NCBI GenBank assembly: GCA_013180625.2
Contig: SNVD02002289.1
Coordinates: 992,001-1,056,000, forward strand
Direction of reading: 5' to 3'
Source: Boswellia sacra
Taxonomy: Eukaryota; Streptophyta; Magnoliopsida; Sapindales; Burseraceae
DNA length: 64,000 nt
Shown here: positions 34,881 to 47,857 of the stretch, piece after piece
Numbering within the stretch: position 1 is the stretch's first letter
How the letters are laid out: every line of letters starts with the position of its first letter
Made by a program: the position numbers and the translations under genes
Notes under the pieces: model-generated
Seen by the model: only the letters and a program-made list of their open reading frames with translations
Told to the model about the DNA's origin: nothing
The model's database searches: none

Positions 34881-35442
34881 ATCGTGCTGGTGATATATAA
34901 AATATGCGCATGCGTACGTAAAATAGAAATAAGAAGAAAAATGAATAACTATACAGTATAATTTGAATAATTTTATGGTACAGAATAGAAAGGAATTGCT
35001 ATCATATACGTTGGCAACTGCAATAAGTAAGCCAACTAAACGACTAGAGAAATACTCAAAACAAAAAAAAAAACAATACAACCTATATGCTATCATTTCA
35101 AACAAAATATGAAAGAAAAGTACGATCATTGTCATATGGCAAATTAACATTTTATTTGTTATTAAGAAACAAAACGATCTGTCCACATATTAAGAAAGAA
35201 AGTCTTGAGGGGACATTATATACAAACAAGCTAGCAAGTATAATTTTGTATCACAATAAACAAGAACCACTTAATTACCATAGAATAACTATCTCCTTCC
35301 CATTTAAGTTGGCTTTACCACTTTCCATTATTAATAACATAATGACTTAAATGGTCTAGAAGACATGAACTTCATCACGATTGTTAACGGGCTCGAGACC
35401 TCCTATTTCTTCTTGTCCTGGAGCACCCAACATTTCATTTCC

Positions 35443-36646
35443 TTAAGGTGGACAACTTTGCAGAGATCCACCGTGATTTGGCATAATTGCTCCGTTAATG
35501 TATTTGAACTCTCCTGGTAAATACATCAGTTACATATAAAACACTACCAAACTCAAAGCTTAAATCAGCCAACTCATATGACAGACCAAAATAAAATAAA
35601 ATAAAATATGGATCGAGGGGAAAATTTTTCACCTCCACACCCCCAGTTCTCTTGATCAGGGCAGTAATCACGATGAATACTATAAACGTAAGGGAGATCT
35701 GCATAAGTAATAATATGAAAAATGTCAGCTTCCATATCACCTATAGTCTATAGTGTCTATAATGAGTCTCTATAATGACCTTAAATTTAAGCATTTACCA
35801 TAAAATCGAAACCTCTGTTTTGGCGTCATAACAACACGAAAGCTTGGCAAACCAGAATCAGGAGTTATGGTACAAGCATAAATCCTTTTTTTTGCCTCCT
35901 CCAAACTAACACCGGAAAAAAAAAATTAAGAAAGTGCTAATCAAGCACCAAAAATCAAGGCTCAACAAAACACTAAACGAAGAAAATAAAAACAAGACAA
36001 AAAACACTGGCCAACCAATCAGAAAAGCTACGATGTATAAATCATAAACTAGCAATTAAAATTTCTCCAAAAAAAAAAACCATAAACACACTATTTATAT
36101 AAATGTTGGAGGAACAAAGAATGCATTATAGAGACTACCCATAAAATCACTTTTACTCCAAAAAACGACTTTTTTTTTTTTAAATTACAGTAATACCAAA
36201 AAGACGATTAACCGAATATTCAGCTCTTTCAAATTTCTCTGTTTAAAAAGCACAAAATTAACAAACCCTAGTTTTACAGAAATAATTAAATAAAAACACC
36301 ACCAAATATTGAGTCCTTTAGCACATATATCCTCACAAATCCCAAGTATATCTTCGGGCGTGGGCTCTGCTACAACTGGGAACGCTGGGAAGAGCATCAC
36401 AACCTGCCAGTGTAATAAACGGATATCCTGGTACTCAGTCCTCATGTCTTTCATAACGTCAAAACAAGGACATGAAAAGGGGACGGACGTCGAATAGGAC
36501 CGCCACGATTGAAATCTGGAGGTCATGAATGAAGATGTGTGCTGTGATGACAAAGAGGATGAAATTGAGGTGTTCAGGAGAGGGGAATGGCGGAGATTGC
36601 AGAGGGTAGGAAGAGATCGACGGAGGCGGAAGAAGAAGTGAGCCAT
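35443..36646 (-). CDS. MORF/RIP-like organellar RNA editing factor, four exons (U1 copy)
   Basis: The predicted exons are 36646-36303, 35905-35799, 35698-35633 and 35513-35443. All introns are GT-AG and phases join exactly, giving about 195 residues. Residues 1-60 are Arg/Ser-rich (MAHFFFRLRRSL), fitting a mitochondrial or plastid transit peptide. The MORF/DAG box follows: LLHWQVVMLFP, PTPEDILGICEDICAK, LEEAKKRIYACT, DLPYVYSIHRDYCPDQ and GGEFKYINGAIMP, which match the family's HWLVVM, EEAKxxIY, LPxVxxVxPDSY and YGG..INGxI motifs. MORF proteins act with PPR proteins in C-to-U RNA editing in organelles. The TAA after CPP is shared with U3, but U2 reads through it and alignable sequence continues to 35356, so the true C-terminus is uncertain. 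An ATG four codons upstream (36658) is possible; MAH is the start shared with U2. This is the least damaged of the three copies, but the PDSY motif is altered (HRDYCPD), so function is not assured. Confidence 0.72.
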
Positions 36647-36659
36647 GGGTGACCGCACG

Positions 36660-39211
36660 AGTGAGAGCAGCGCAAGGAATGGAATGCAAGTCTAGGGCAT
36701 TCTTGAAGGATTCTGGAATGAGGGATCAAACCAATACACCCCTAAAATTTTAGCAAATTCTAAGATGGTCCTCGATTTCGATGGATTTCTAATTAACCCC
36801 GCGGCCACAAACTTTTCATGATGTAGCTTGCAAGTCCATAAATAAAGATAACAGCCTTTTTGCATTAACTCTCTCTGACTCCGTTAACTCTCCCATGACC
36901 AATCACATTCGTATTCGGAAAAAAAAAAAAAAATACAACATTCTAAATAACATATAAATTAAAGGCGTCCTTCACATCACCGTGTCAGATTTGAGCAAAC
37001 TCGATCAGCCTAAAATTTTTTAATTTTAATATCTAAAATAAAATATCTTAAATTATTATTTTTATTTGTATATTATTATTATTTGATATTATTCTCAATT
37101 AAAGATAAGAAAATATATCGTAAGTTTAGAGATTCACTTTTATTAGGACAATAATAAATATATTTTTAATAAGGATGGGATAGGATTATAATAGAATTTC
37201 AATCCTCACATTTTAATAAGGTATTAATGATTTACTATTCTCCACCTCTTACTCATCGATGCCTTAACATTATGTACAAAAGATAAAATATATTTTTTTA
37301 TTTTCATATAATAAACTATTACATATAAAAAAACATATATCTTTATTTGACTTTTAATATATTGATATTAAAAAAATAAAATTATATTATTCTTTTATAA
37401 TAAAAGGTTATGTTATGTTATTTTATTAAAGCCTCAAGTTTAATTATATAAAAGATATTATAATAGAAATAGGGTGGGGTTCGAGAAAGTTACCTCGTTT
37501 GGATATTTCACATCCTCGTCTGCCATAAAAAAAAATTAAGAACTATTAAGAATTGGGTATCAAATTGAATAATGGAATGGAGAATGAGGAAGACCTCCCT
37601 ACCCCTGGCTCACCTTATTGTGTTACCATCCCTATTTTAAATATATTAATAATATCTGTAAATTAATATTTTTAAAACATGAATATTTAAATATTTATAA
37701 TATTATAATTTTAAATATTTCATTATCATATTATAAATTATTTTTTATACTATTAAAAAAATAATTTATAATGTAATTATATATATATATTGTTATATAA
37801 AAGTCTAATAAATGATTTAGATTAGGGTATTTTTGAGAATTAAGTGTGATATAAACCATTATGATAAAAGCTAAAAATATTCTAACTTTTTTTATTTAAA
37901 TGAAAATCTTTAGATTAAGTCTTATGTAATCATAGAAAAAAAAGTCATTAAAATATTTTATGTTTCAGAATAAATTAAATGTAGACCACGTCAGACCAAA
38001 AACAATCAACCTCTTTCCATTTATATCATTTATGTCAATTGAGCATCACTTTTCTATTATATATTATATAGGGGTAAATACATGCTAGATGTAAATATGC
38101 ACTTATGTACTTTAATATTTGACAAATGGGTTTAATTTAAAAGATTGAGAAACTTGGGTCAAAGATTATTGTTTTCAGCTTAAATTGTGCTACATATGTT
38201 ATATTGTTGGTTCGAGTTGAGAATTATGTCTGATTAAATCAAGTTACTTGTCCGATTAAACGCAATTATAAAGTTCTCTATCTGCAGAACTACAAGGACC
38301 GACAAAAAAGAAAAAAAAAATAAGTAAATGAAGTTAAGAAAATTAAAAAAACCTTTTATGCCATCATGTACATATTTGATTCTCTCCCTTGCAAGGAGTT
38401 GCTGATGTCATATTTTCTCTTATTTTTCATAATGAATTTTTTTTCTTTGTTTAGTAATATCCATTAGTTTACATTTTAAAAAAATAATTTTATGAAAACG
38501 AAGATTTTTTAATACATTTAAAAGAATATCACTCATATATAATTTTCAAAATTTAAAAAAATTTAAAATCATCCACACATTCTTTCAAAATTTTAAAAAA
38601 ATAAATCTCAAAAAAATATAAACAAAAACACCATAATTTAAAGAAAAAAAAACTGGATCTAATTTTCAAATCAATATTTATCTAAAAATCACATTCACCT
38701 TGTTGAGGGGACATAAACATATAACTAATCTTTTATTGTTTGCACTTTTGATAAATACAAGCGGGCTACAAAGCCCATCTACCGATTTCTCTTCAAATGC
38801 CCAGCAGAAATGATCCAAGAACATAAGAAGTGATGGACAGACACTTAACACCAATATGAAGAGAATTGCTTTTCATATGTCCAACCCTTGGGCACAATTA
38901 AATATAAAAGCAACATACATATAATTGTTTGCCATCGAAAAATTGTGTCAAGAATTGATTAAACTTAATATGCTTGTACTATTGCCTAGTATATAGTGTT
39001 ATACGTTTTGTCATCGTTTGTTTTAACGTCCAAAGTTCTATTTTAAATGATTGGTACGTCTTCGCTAGACCAATTGAGTGACTTGAGTTTGCAGATGGAC
39101 ATCCATATACCCTTTATCTTTTACTTCTGTTCTTCTTTATCTTTTACTTCTGTTCTTTCTGCTGATGTTCTGGATTCTAAGTCATTTTTTTAACCTCTTT
39201 TCGTCTATTGT
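36660..39211. other. AT-rich unit spacer between MORF-like genes
   Basis: The upstream side of the U1 gene (36660-36900) contains its putative promoter, but no clear TATA box was fixed. The rest is AT-rich with no coding signal and aligns with 45470-47806 of U2. Confidence 0.5.
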
Positions 39212-39822
39212 CTAATGAACATCTTTCCTGATCGAATTCCTAGAAGAGCCGTAATTATAGCAGTTGTTTGCAGCAAGTCCTCCAACCTTAAGCTTGACTC
39301 TCATTTATGGTTCTATAATACCTGGTACGACGACTTATCACTGCTGCTGAGATCGCAAACATATCTGTAGATTAATAATCTTGCGAAGAGAGCTTCTGGT
39401 CAAGCACTACAAAATCTTAGCATAATGCTGGGATTTCAAAAAACACAGGGCTTCTCTACCAACCCTCGTTTCCTTGACATGTTCCCAATTGCTATATATA
39501 CAAAATGAGTATGCATGTCTTTGCCAAACCTAACTTAAAAAAATCTCTTTTGCTACCAAAAAAATGCATAAAGAAAAAAATATATATATATCGTTGGCTT
39601 GGTATGTGTATCTTAACATTAGTGATGGCTATCACTTCTTGTTTACCAGCCTTTGCTATCTTCATCTACGCTTTCTGTCAAACTAGTTGGTAACAATTCA
39701 ATGGTTCGTGCAGGAAACCATGCGAAATGTTGTTGGCCTACAGCCTCTTTAAAGAACTGTTCTTAACCAATGTAATCGTCAGAGAAGAATGCGTATTAGA
39801 AACAATGTATCATAGGTTCATG

Positions 39823-40825
39823 CATAGACGGAGCCAGGATTTTTATCAAGGAGGGGCAAATCCAAACAAAAATAAAATTTAAAATGATAATAAAACAATA
39901 AAGAAAAATAGTGATATCCATTCATACATTTTTTAATTTTACAATTGTCCTCGATGTGATTTCATATTTTGAAAGTGTTGAATGATAACTTCATTATCAA
40001 TAGTATCAAATACATCCTTCTCTTATATACAATTAAGTTATCATTCAGCCATTGATCTCTCATTCGATTTCGAAGATGGTTCTTTACAAAATTCATTGTT
40101 GAAAAGGCCCTCTCAACACTGGCGGTAGCAACTGGTCTATATAAATTTTCAAAGAGAGATTTGTTTTTTGTTTTGTTTAATTGTTTTATTATTATAAATA
40201 TCCACAATCTCACAATAATTAAATTTAATTAACATTTGTTTAAATTAGAGGTTTTTGGTTTCTATTTGATCGTAATACAGCTTAACTATATAATTTTTTA
40301 ATATATTATATAGAATTAAAATATTTATATAAAAAATTGTAATATAAAAATAAAGTCCTACAATCATGATTCATGGCCAGCAGCTATCCTTGCGAATTTA
40401 AGGAAAAAGAAATTGTAGCACATTACTTGAAGAGTAAAAACAAATAAGAAAACTGAAAAAGTATAAAATAATAATTAAAAGACAAGAGAAGAAGAATTTT
40501 ACCTCAATATACACTAACTTTCAATAAATAGATGGACCACCACAAGATGAATGGCCATTAATTGATGAATTGCCGCCAATGAAGTGAAGAAGAAGAAACG
40601 GAGTAGTTACGGGACCACAAAACCACAAAAAAGTAAAGTGTTTTTTAGGATTTGGTAAAGTGGACTATTAAGACTTAAAAGAGAAGAAAACAATAAAAAA
40701 TTATAATACAAATTTATAATTTTAGACAATATAAGAGATAAAATAGATAATACGTACTTTTAAAAAAAGTTCCAAATCCAGGAGGGGCAATTGCCCCTCC
40801 TTGTCCCTTCCTGCCTCCGTCCCTG
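39823..40825 (-). mobile_element. Deleted hAT transposon with dimerisation domain, 8-bp duplication
   Basis: GGTTCATG flanks the insert at 39815-39822 and 40826-40833, and U1 lacks the insert at the matching point (about 32388). The terminal inverted repeats are CATAGACGGAGCCAGG (left) and, as reverse complement of the right end, CAGGGACGGAGGCAGG. On the minus strand 39962-40213 encodes LYRPVATASVERAFSTMN, FVKNHLRNRM and QWLNDNLIVY, the C-terminal hAT dimerisation domain. The upstream catalytic part is gone, so this is an internal-deletion derivative. TIR sequence and protein wording suggest the Tip100/zinc-finger-type hAT group (inference). Confidence 0.88.
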
Positions 40826-41083
40826 GGTTCATGACTAGATCCATGCATGCAATAAGATGATAATGAGTTATTGCAAAGACTTAAGAGTAGAACTGACAAC
40901 AGGGAATCTAATTAAAGTTGATTCCATCAGAAGAATTAAAGAGATTTTGATGTTTGAAAACCCAAAATAAAGGAAAACTTACAATAATTTTTCCAAGACC
41001 GAGGGGAGCAAATATCCCCCAACTAGTCGCTGAATGCCTCCATCCAAGCATCAACTTCCTTGTGTGGTTCTGGCTGCTGACAG

Positions 41084-41084
<1 letters not shown>

Positions 41085-41168
<84 letters not shown>
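41085..41168. repeat. (CT)n(TA)n compound microsatellite
   Basis: About 22 CT units followed by about 20 TA units. The corresponding U1 region (32640-32745) has imperfect TA-rich sequence, so expansion occurred in U2. Confidence 0.95.
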
Positions 41169-41171
<3 letters not shown>

Positions 41172-41844
41172 CGTATAGCATAAATGTGGTTGGTGATATA
41201 TTACATAGAATAATTCTATGCAAACATCTTAATTCTAAGCGCATAGAGTGGGTAAAGCTAGAGCCCTTAACATGTCAAGCATTTTCATTTTTAAATTTTA
41301 TTGAGTCAAACAATACTTGGTAGGTATAGATGGACTTTTATGTATAGTATTTCACTTTTATATATGTGCATCACTGTCTCACAGACAATATTAGTCAAAT
41401 GTTCAACACTAAAAACTTACATGATAAAAGTCATATGTCAGCTCAAAATAAAACAAAAGGTTAGATTAGCTAATGAACAGTAGTAAAGTAGACCCCCAAA
41501 AATAAGGATCAGGCTAACACTTAATATAAGTGATTATTTTGAAGCCAAACTTTTTTCAATTGAGTCATCCAGCACTACACATCCAACCTTCTGGATGACC
41601 CAACTTTTTGATCATTCACAAAAGATTATGGATCCAAAAATCTGGAAGGTCATCAACCCATCAAAGCACACAGCTGGCACACTCTAGCAAAATTATTTGA
41701 AAATTGAAATAGAAAGGCATAAAACTGCCCAAAGCTAATAAAAAAAAAAAAAGTGGCACAAGATAAAAATGGAGAAATAAAAAAATAAGGCCACAAAATA
41801 AAAGACACCATGAAACTGACCCAACATGCCCTTGCTTAAAAATT

Positions 41845-42358
41845 CGGGTGCATTTGACAGCACGTATAGTATAAAATAGAAAGGGGTGTCTGTATAACTT
41901 CTCATTTAACCTTTGTTTGGTTACAAATAAAAACTTGCTTAAGGACAGCATAAGGGTTAAGGCCGCATTACAATGTTAGCATTTGTTAAATGTGAATTTC
42001 TCTCTCCTCTCTAAAAGCTCTCTTTTTTTATTTAAATAAGTGCAGGTAATAAAGCAAAAGAATTACTTTATTTATGAACTAATCAAGACAATAAGTAGTC
42101 TAAATTAATGATCTTTAGTTTTTATTAAAATTTTAAATTTAATATAAAAATTATTTTTAAATTGTTTTAATTTATTATAAAAATATAATAAAATCTAATT
42201 CAGTCTGCTGCCAAACACAGTATTGTGTAGTATTTCCATTATACAGTGACAAAGTAAATACAATATAGAGTTTTATCAATCCTACAAAATACAATTTCAT
42301 ACAATACTATCCACTATAGCGATATTTATAAAATCATATACGGTATACCAAACCCAGC
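41845..42358. mobile_element. MITE-like insert in U2
   Basis: A ~515-bp AT-rich segment is present in U2 and U3 (61967-62513) but missing from U1 near 34715. Its ends are inverted: GGGTGCATTTGACAGCACGT on the left and, as reverse complement, GCTGGGTTTGGTATACCGTA on the right. The U3 left end (GGCTGCATTTGGCAGGATGT) is a better match. It is non-coding. Family and exact duplication are not resolved. Confidence 0.55.
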
Positions 42359-42364
42359 TAAATT

Positions 42365-42520
42365 GAAAGAAGTTGAACATACCTTTTCTACAATTTTTGC
42401 CTCCAATAACATGTACTTGAGTTTGATACCGAAACAGCCCCACCCTGCCTTACGTTGTTTGGCAGCTCATCATGGAGTATCACTCTTGGATTTGAAAGAG
42501 AATAGATATATAAATGAAGT
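42365..42520. other. Conserved block 2 of 3
   Basis: This is the U2 copy of the block at 34725-34880 (TTGCCTCCAATAACATG, GGCAGCTCATCATGGAG). It opens a 61-codon plus-strand frame whose reading is also seen in U3 but broken in U1. Coding status is not supported. Confidence 0.5.
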
Positions 42521-43020
42521 TTATAGTGTAGGTGTTGGTGATATATAAAATATGCGCACACGTACGTAAAAAAGAAATAAGGAGTAAAATGAATAATTAT
42601 ACAGCCAAATTTGATTAATTTTATAAAATAGAAATGAAAGGAATTGCTATCATATACATTAGCAAATGTGATTAGTGACTAGAGAAATATTCAAAAGAAA
42701 AAAATCAATGCAACCTATATGCTATCATTTAAACAAAATAAAAAAACTAAAAATACGATCAGTGTGATATGACAAATTAGCAATTTCTTTATTGAAATTA
42801 TTTCTTTTTTGACAAGAAACAAAACGATTTGTATCAAGTAAAACAATTGTACCAAGGTCCACGTATTAAAAGAAAGAAGGCCTTGAGGGGACATTATTTA
42901 TACAAACTAGCTAACAAGTTTATATCACAATAAACAAAAACCACTTAATTACCATAGAATAACTAGCTCCTTCCCAATTGAGTTGGCTTTACAACTTTCC
43001 ATTATTAATAACATAATGAC

Positions 43021-44264
43021 TTAAATCGTCCAGAAGACATGAACTTCATCACGATTGTTCATCCGCTTGGCACATCCTATTTCTTCTCGCCTTGGAGCAC
43101 CAACATCTCCTTGAGGTGGACAATTTCGCAGAGACCCACCGTGTTTTGGCATAATTGCTCCGTTAATGTATTTGAACTCACTTGATAAATACATTAGCCA
43201 CATATAAAACACTACCAAACTCAAAGCTTAAATCCGACAAGTCACCAAAATAAAATTGAATATGAATCAAGGGGAAAATTTTTCACCTCCATACTCCCTC
43301 TTCTCTCGATCAAGGTAGTAATCAGCCTCCACACTTAAAACATAAGGAAGATCTGTGGAATGACTATGAAAAATGTCAACTTCCATATCATCTCTTCTCT
43401 CTATAACGATCTTATATTTAACCAGAACTTACCATAAAATCGAAACCTCTGTTTTGGCCTCATAACAACACGAAGGCCTTGCATACCAAAATCACGAGAT
43501 ATAGTACAAGCATAAATTCTTTGCTTTGCCTCCTCCAAACTAACACCGCAAAAAACATTAAGAACCAGCCATAGCAAAGACAATTTCAGAAAGTGCTAAT
43601 GAAGCGCCAAAAATCAAGGCTCACCATGATATAAAAAACCAAAAAACACCGGGCAACCAATCAGAAGTGCTGCAATGTAAAAAATCATACATGAACAATT
43701 AAAATTAAAAGAACCATAGACACTCTATTTATCCAAATGTTTTTGGAACAAAGAAAGCATTATAGAGTATACCCATAAAATCACTTCTACTTAAAAAAAC
43801 GACTTCTTTTGTAATTATGGTACTACCAAATACGATTGACCGAATATTCAGCTCTTTCAAATATCTCAGTTTAAAAAACACAAAATGAAGAAACCCTTGA
43901 TTTTCAGAAATAAATAAATAAAAATACCACCTAACATTGAGTCCTTTAGCACATGTCTCCTCATAAATTCCAAGTATATCTTCAGGCGTGAGCTCTGGTT
44001 CCGTTGGCAAGAGCATCATAATATGCCAATGAAATAAATCCATACCTTGGTATCGAGTCCTTATGTCTCTCACAGGGTCAAAATATGGAAGAAAAAGGGC
44101 ACGTAAGTCCAATAGGATCGCCACGATTGAACTACGGAGTTCAAAAATGAAGATTGTGCTGTGATGACAAGGAGGATGAAATTGAGGTGTTGAGGAGAGG
44201 GGCAATGCCGGATATTGCAGACAGGAGGAAGAGCTCGACGGAGGCGGAGGAAGGAGTGAGCCAT
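43021..44264 (-). pseudogene. MORF/RIP-like gene, U2 copy, disrupted
   Basis: Exons 2 (43539-43433) and 3 (43352-43287) have the same lengths and phases as U1 and read SLEEAKQRIYACTISRDFG and DLPYVLSVEADYYLDREK. Exon 1 starts at MAHSFLRLRRALP (44264). Small indels near 44200 and 44150 cancel, but a one-base loss near 44090-44100 shifts the frame before the FHWHIMMLLP and LTPEDILGIYEETCAK stretch. The exon-4 acceptor AG of U1 is AA here (43183-43182). Using the next AG would shift the frame ahead of the EFKYINGAIMPKHGG stretch. Exon 4 itself is open to 43021, reading CAA where U1 and U3 have TAA. It is probably a pseudogene unless an alternative start and acceptor are used. Confidence 0.75.
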
Positions 44265-44339
44265 GGTTGACTGCCCAAGTGAGAGCGGCGCAAGGAATAA
44301 TGCAAGCCTAGGGCATTCGTGAAGGATTCTAGATTTAGG

Positions 44340-45465
44340 GTTAAAAAAATTTCGCTCCGGAAATTGCAGGAAACTTTTGGGCAAACTTTCAAAGAATACC
44401 CTCTCCAGCACCCACTTCTTCCATCTAACCCTATCTTTTAATATAATTATTTTTAATTTTTGTCTTTAAGGAGGCTGAGATTCGAATCGTACTATCCTTT
44501 TAATTATTCACGTCAAAATATAAAATTTAAATTTAATACGATTATTAATTATGTTACTCATATATTATAATCGTGTCATATTTAATTAATATAATTTATT
44601 TAATTATTTAATCTAATTATATATAATATATTATAATTTATATATTTAAATTAATTAAAATTATTTTTAGAATATAAACTATTATTAATATAAATATTAT
44701 TAAAATTATCATAATTTATTATTTTATAAATTAATTTATTTTACAGTATAAAAATTTTAGTTTTATTATAAATATATTGTAAGTAGATAATAGTTTATAT
44801 CATTGAATGAACTTACATATTAAAAATAGATAAAATATATTTAACTATTCGTGTCATTAAACGGATTAGCGTGTTGAACACCTTCAACATGAACTCGATC
44901 CATTTATTAATCGTGTCACAAATTCTCACCCTTACGTTTACTAAATAAAAATTCTTAAATATTTTTAAAAATTATAAAAATACTAACATAATAATATGAA
45001 TTTAATATTATTGATAAGTCCTACATGAATAGATAGTACAAATAGCACTATTGAATAGTATAAAAATACTGATATTTTTATATTGTTGACAAATATTACA
45101 CGACTTGATCGTATAAAATTTCAAATTTCACACTTTTACACCACCATATCATGCAAATAATACGATTGGGTCGTATAAAAATAGTGATATACTTGTAAAG
45201 TTTTCATTTCTTGTATGACCTGATAATACAAGTTGCACTATACAATCGTACAAAATTTCGAATTTTACTTTTTTGTATGATTCAGTCATTCTAGTAACAC
45301 AACTGAGTCATATAAAAAATAATAATATTCTTATAAAGTTCTTACATTTATAAACTTAAAAAGATATTTATGTTTTTTATATAGAAAAATGTTACATTTA
45401 TATACAATTGAAATGGGTTACATTTAAAAAATTACTAAAAAGGGTCATTTAAAAAATATATCAAA
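44340..45465. other. AT-rich insert specific to U2
   Basis: U1 passes directly from the gene's 5' flank (36715) to GATGGTCCTCGATTTCGATGG, while U2 has about 1.1 kb between the equivalents. The stretch near 44840-44930 (CGTGTCATTAAACGG and ATCGTGTCACAAATTC) resembles sequence common in plant MITE-like elements. No clean termini were found and no gene is present. Confidence 0.4.
45000..45360. repeat. Degenerate ~120-bp repeats
   Basis: Three diverged copies share a TCGTATAAAAATASTGATAT phrase and a following RTAAAGTTYTYA phrase, near 45055, 45170 and 45305. Confidence 0.55.
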
Positions 45466-47806
45466 ATTTTGAGCTAGTCCTCAGTTTCGACGGATTTCTA
45501 ATTAATCCTGTGGCTACGTATACAGAGACAACGCCCTTTTTGCATTAACTTTCTCTACTCTCCCATAACTAATCACATTCATATTCGGGGAAAAAAAAAT
45601 AACATTCTAAACAGCGTATTAATTAAAGGCATTCTTCGCATCATCGTGTCAATTTGATCAAACTCGATCAGCCTAAATTTTTAAATTTTAATATCTAAAT
45701 TAAAATATTTTAAATTAATATTTTTATTTGCATTTCATTATTATTTGATGTTATTTTCAATTGGAGATTGAAAAAAGATATCTTCGGGTTAGAAATCCAC
45801 CTCTATTGAGATAGTGTTGGAGGTATTTTAAATAAAAGGATTAGAATAGAATTTTAATCCTCACATTGTGATAGAATGAGATTTACTAATCCCCATCTCA
45901 TACTCACCCGCATCTTAGCATTATATTTAAAATATAAAATATGTTTTTTATTTTTATTTTTATATAATAAACTACTACATGTTAAAAATATAAGCTTACA
46001 ATTAATATTTTTATTTGACTTTTAATATATTGATTATTAAAAAATAGAAAATTATATTATTCTTTTATAATAAAATGTTATGCTATGTTATTTTGTTTAA
46101 GCCTTAATTTTAATTATATAAAACATGTTATACTAGGAATAGGATGGGGTTGGGGAACATGTACCTCAAACAGAGATTCCACATCCCTGCTTGCCATTAA
46201 AAAAAAAAAAAACGAATTAGGGTGAATTATGGGTTAAATGGAATAACGGAGTGGAGAATGTGGAAGGTCTACCCACTCTTAGCTCGCCGTGTTGCCATCT
46301 CTATTTTCAATTGTGTTTTTTTAATACACTAATAATATTTATAAATTAATATCTTTAAACCATGTATATTTAAATATTTATAATCTTATAATTCTAAATA
46401 TTTCATTATCATATTATAAATTATTTTTTCTTTACTATTTAAATAACAATTTATAATGTAATTATTTAAATATATATTGTTATATAAAGGTCACATATAA
46501 ATGGTAATAAATGATTTAGATTGGGGTATTTTTGAAAATTAAGTGTGATATAAACCATTTAGATAAAAGCTAAAAATATTTTAACTTTTTTCATTGAAAT
46601 GAAAATCTTTAGATTAAGTCTTATATAATAATAGAAAAAGAAATCGTTAAAATATTCACTGTGTGAAAATAAGTTAAATTTAGACCACGTCAAAGCAAAA
46701 CGATCAACCCCCTTCTATTTCTATCATTTAGGTAAGTCGAACATCACTTTTCTATTAAATAATACATAGGGTGTAAATACATGGTAGAGCTAAAGTCTTA
46801 GAAAATTGAAACAATAATATCTTAAATTTCTCATTATTCACATTAATGCTTCATTGTCTGTGTATAGAGGCATTTGTGTAAATATACGCTTGTGTATTTG
46901 AATATTTGGCAAATAGATTTAATTGATAAGATTGAGAAACTTGGGTCAAATATTATTCTTTTGAGCTTAAGTTGTGGTGCATATGTTATATTATTGGGTT
47001 TAGTTGAGAACTTATTAGAGTTCATCTAATTCTCATATTTATATAATTTATGTCAATTTTTGAAAAAAAAATCAAGTTCTACTTTTTTGATTGATTAAAC
47101 AACAATTATAAAGGTTCTATGTTTTCTATCTTCCCTGCAAGGAATCAACCCTGCTAATGTCATATTTTCTCTTATATTTCATAATGAATGTTAATTTTTC
47201 TTTGTTTAGTGGTAATTAAGGTTATGTTAGTTTACATTTTAGAAAAATAATTTTATGAAAACGAACATTTTTAATATATTTAAAATAATATCGACCATAT
47301 ATCGTTTTTAAAATTCAAAAAAATTTAAAACTAACCACAAATTCTTTCAAATTTTTTAAAAAAATTCAAAAAACATAAACAAGCGCACCATAATTTAAAG
47401 AAAAAAACTAGATCTAATTTTCAAATTAATATTTATCTAAAAATTACGTTGACCTGGTCTAGGTTTAGGGGACATGTAACTAATCTTTTTTTTTGTTTGT
47501 ACTAAACAAAAGCGGGCTACAAAACCATCTATCGATTTCTATTCAAATGCCTAGTAGAAATGGTCCAAGAACATGAGAGTGATGGATAGAGACTTAACAA
47601 CAATATAAAGAGAATTACTTTTCATTTGTCCAACCCTTTGGGCACAATTAGATATAAAAGCTATGTACATATAATTGTTTGCCAAAATTTTTTTTTCCAG
47701 AATTGATCAAGCTTAATATGCTTGTACTATTGCCTAGAATACAATGTTATATGTTTTGTCATCATTTGTTTTAACGTCCAAGGTTCTATTTTAAATGATT
47801 GGTATG
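45466..47806. other. AT-rich unit spacer of U2
   Basis: It matches U1 from about 36750 to 39055. No gene, RNA or transposon was recognised. The match ends at 47806, where the gypsy element begins. Confidence 0.6.
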
Positions 47807-47857
47807 TGTCACAGGCTTAATTTTTGGCAGCGGAATTGCCCGTGTGGCATTTGGAAT
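47807..47857 (-). repeat. 3' LTR remnant of the gypsy element
   Basis: TGTCACAGGCTTAATTTTTG, followed by GCAGCGGAATTGCCCGTG, aligns with the inner start of the 5' LTR at 60809 (TGTCATAAGTTTAATC...). After about 50 bp it joins integrase coding sequence directly, so most of the LTR and the 3' end of the internal region were deleted. Confidence 0.75.

Larger units (their letters stand above)
31823..39211 (-). repeat. Tandem unit U1 of the MORF-like array
   Basis: The sequence from ATGAACATCTTTCCT (31826) recurs at 39215 and 61607 in the same orientation and then aligns block by block. U1 spans 7.39 kb, of which 1.19 kb is a hAT insertion. Its left edge is cut by the copia 3' LTR. It holds one MORF-like gene, and the distal 37000-39211 part is AT-rich and matches 45600-47806 of U2. 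Confidence 0.88.

Noticed and set aside
34848..35186. 112-codon minus-strand frame rich in Phe, Tyr and Ile, looking like a membrane protein
   Set aside because: AT-rich noise downstream of the MORF-like gene; the frame is not kept in U2 (about 42500-42850) or U3.
41023..41244. Open frames ending in SLSLSL/YIYIYI or RERERE runs
   Set aside because: Direct translation of the (CT)n(TA)n microsatellite.
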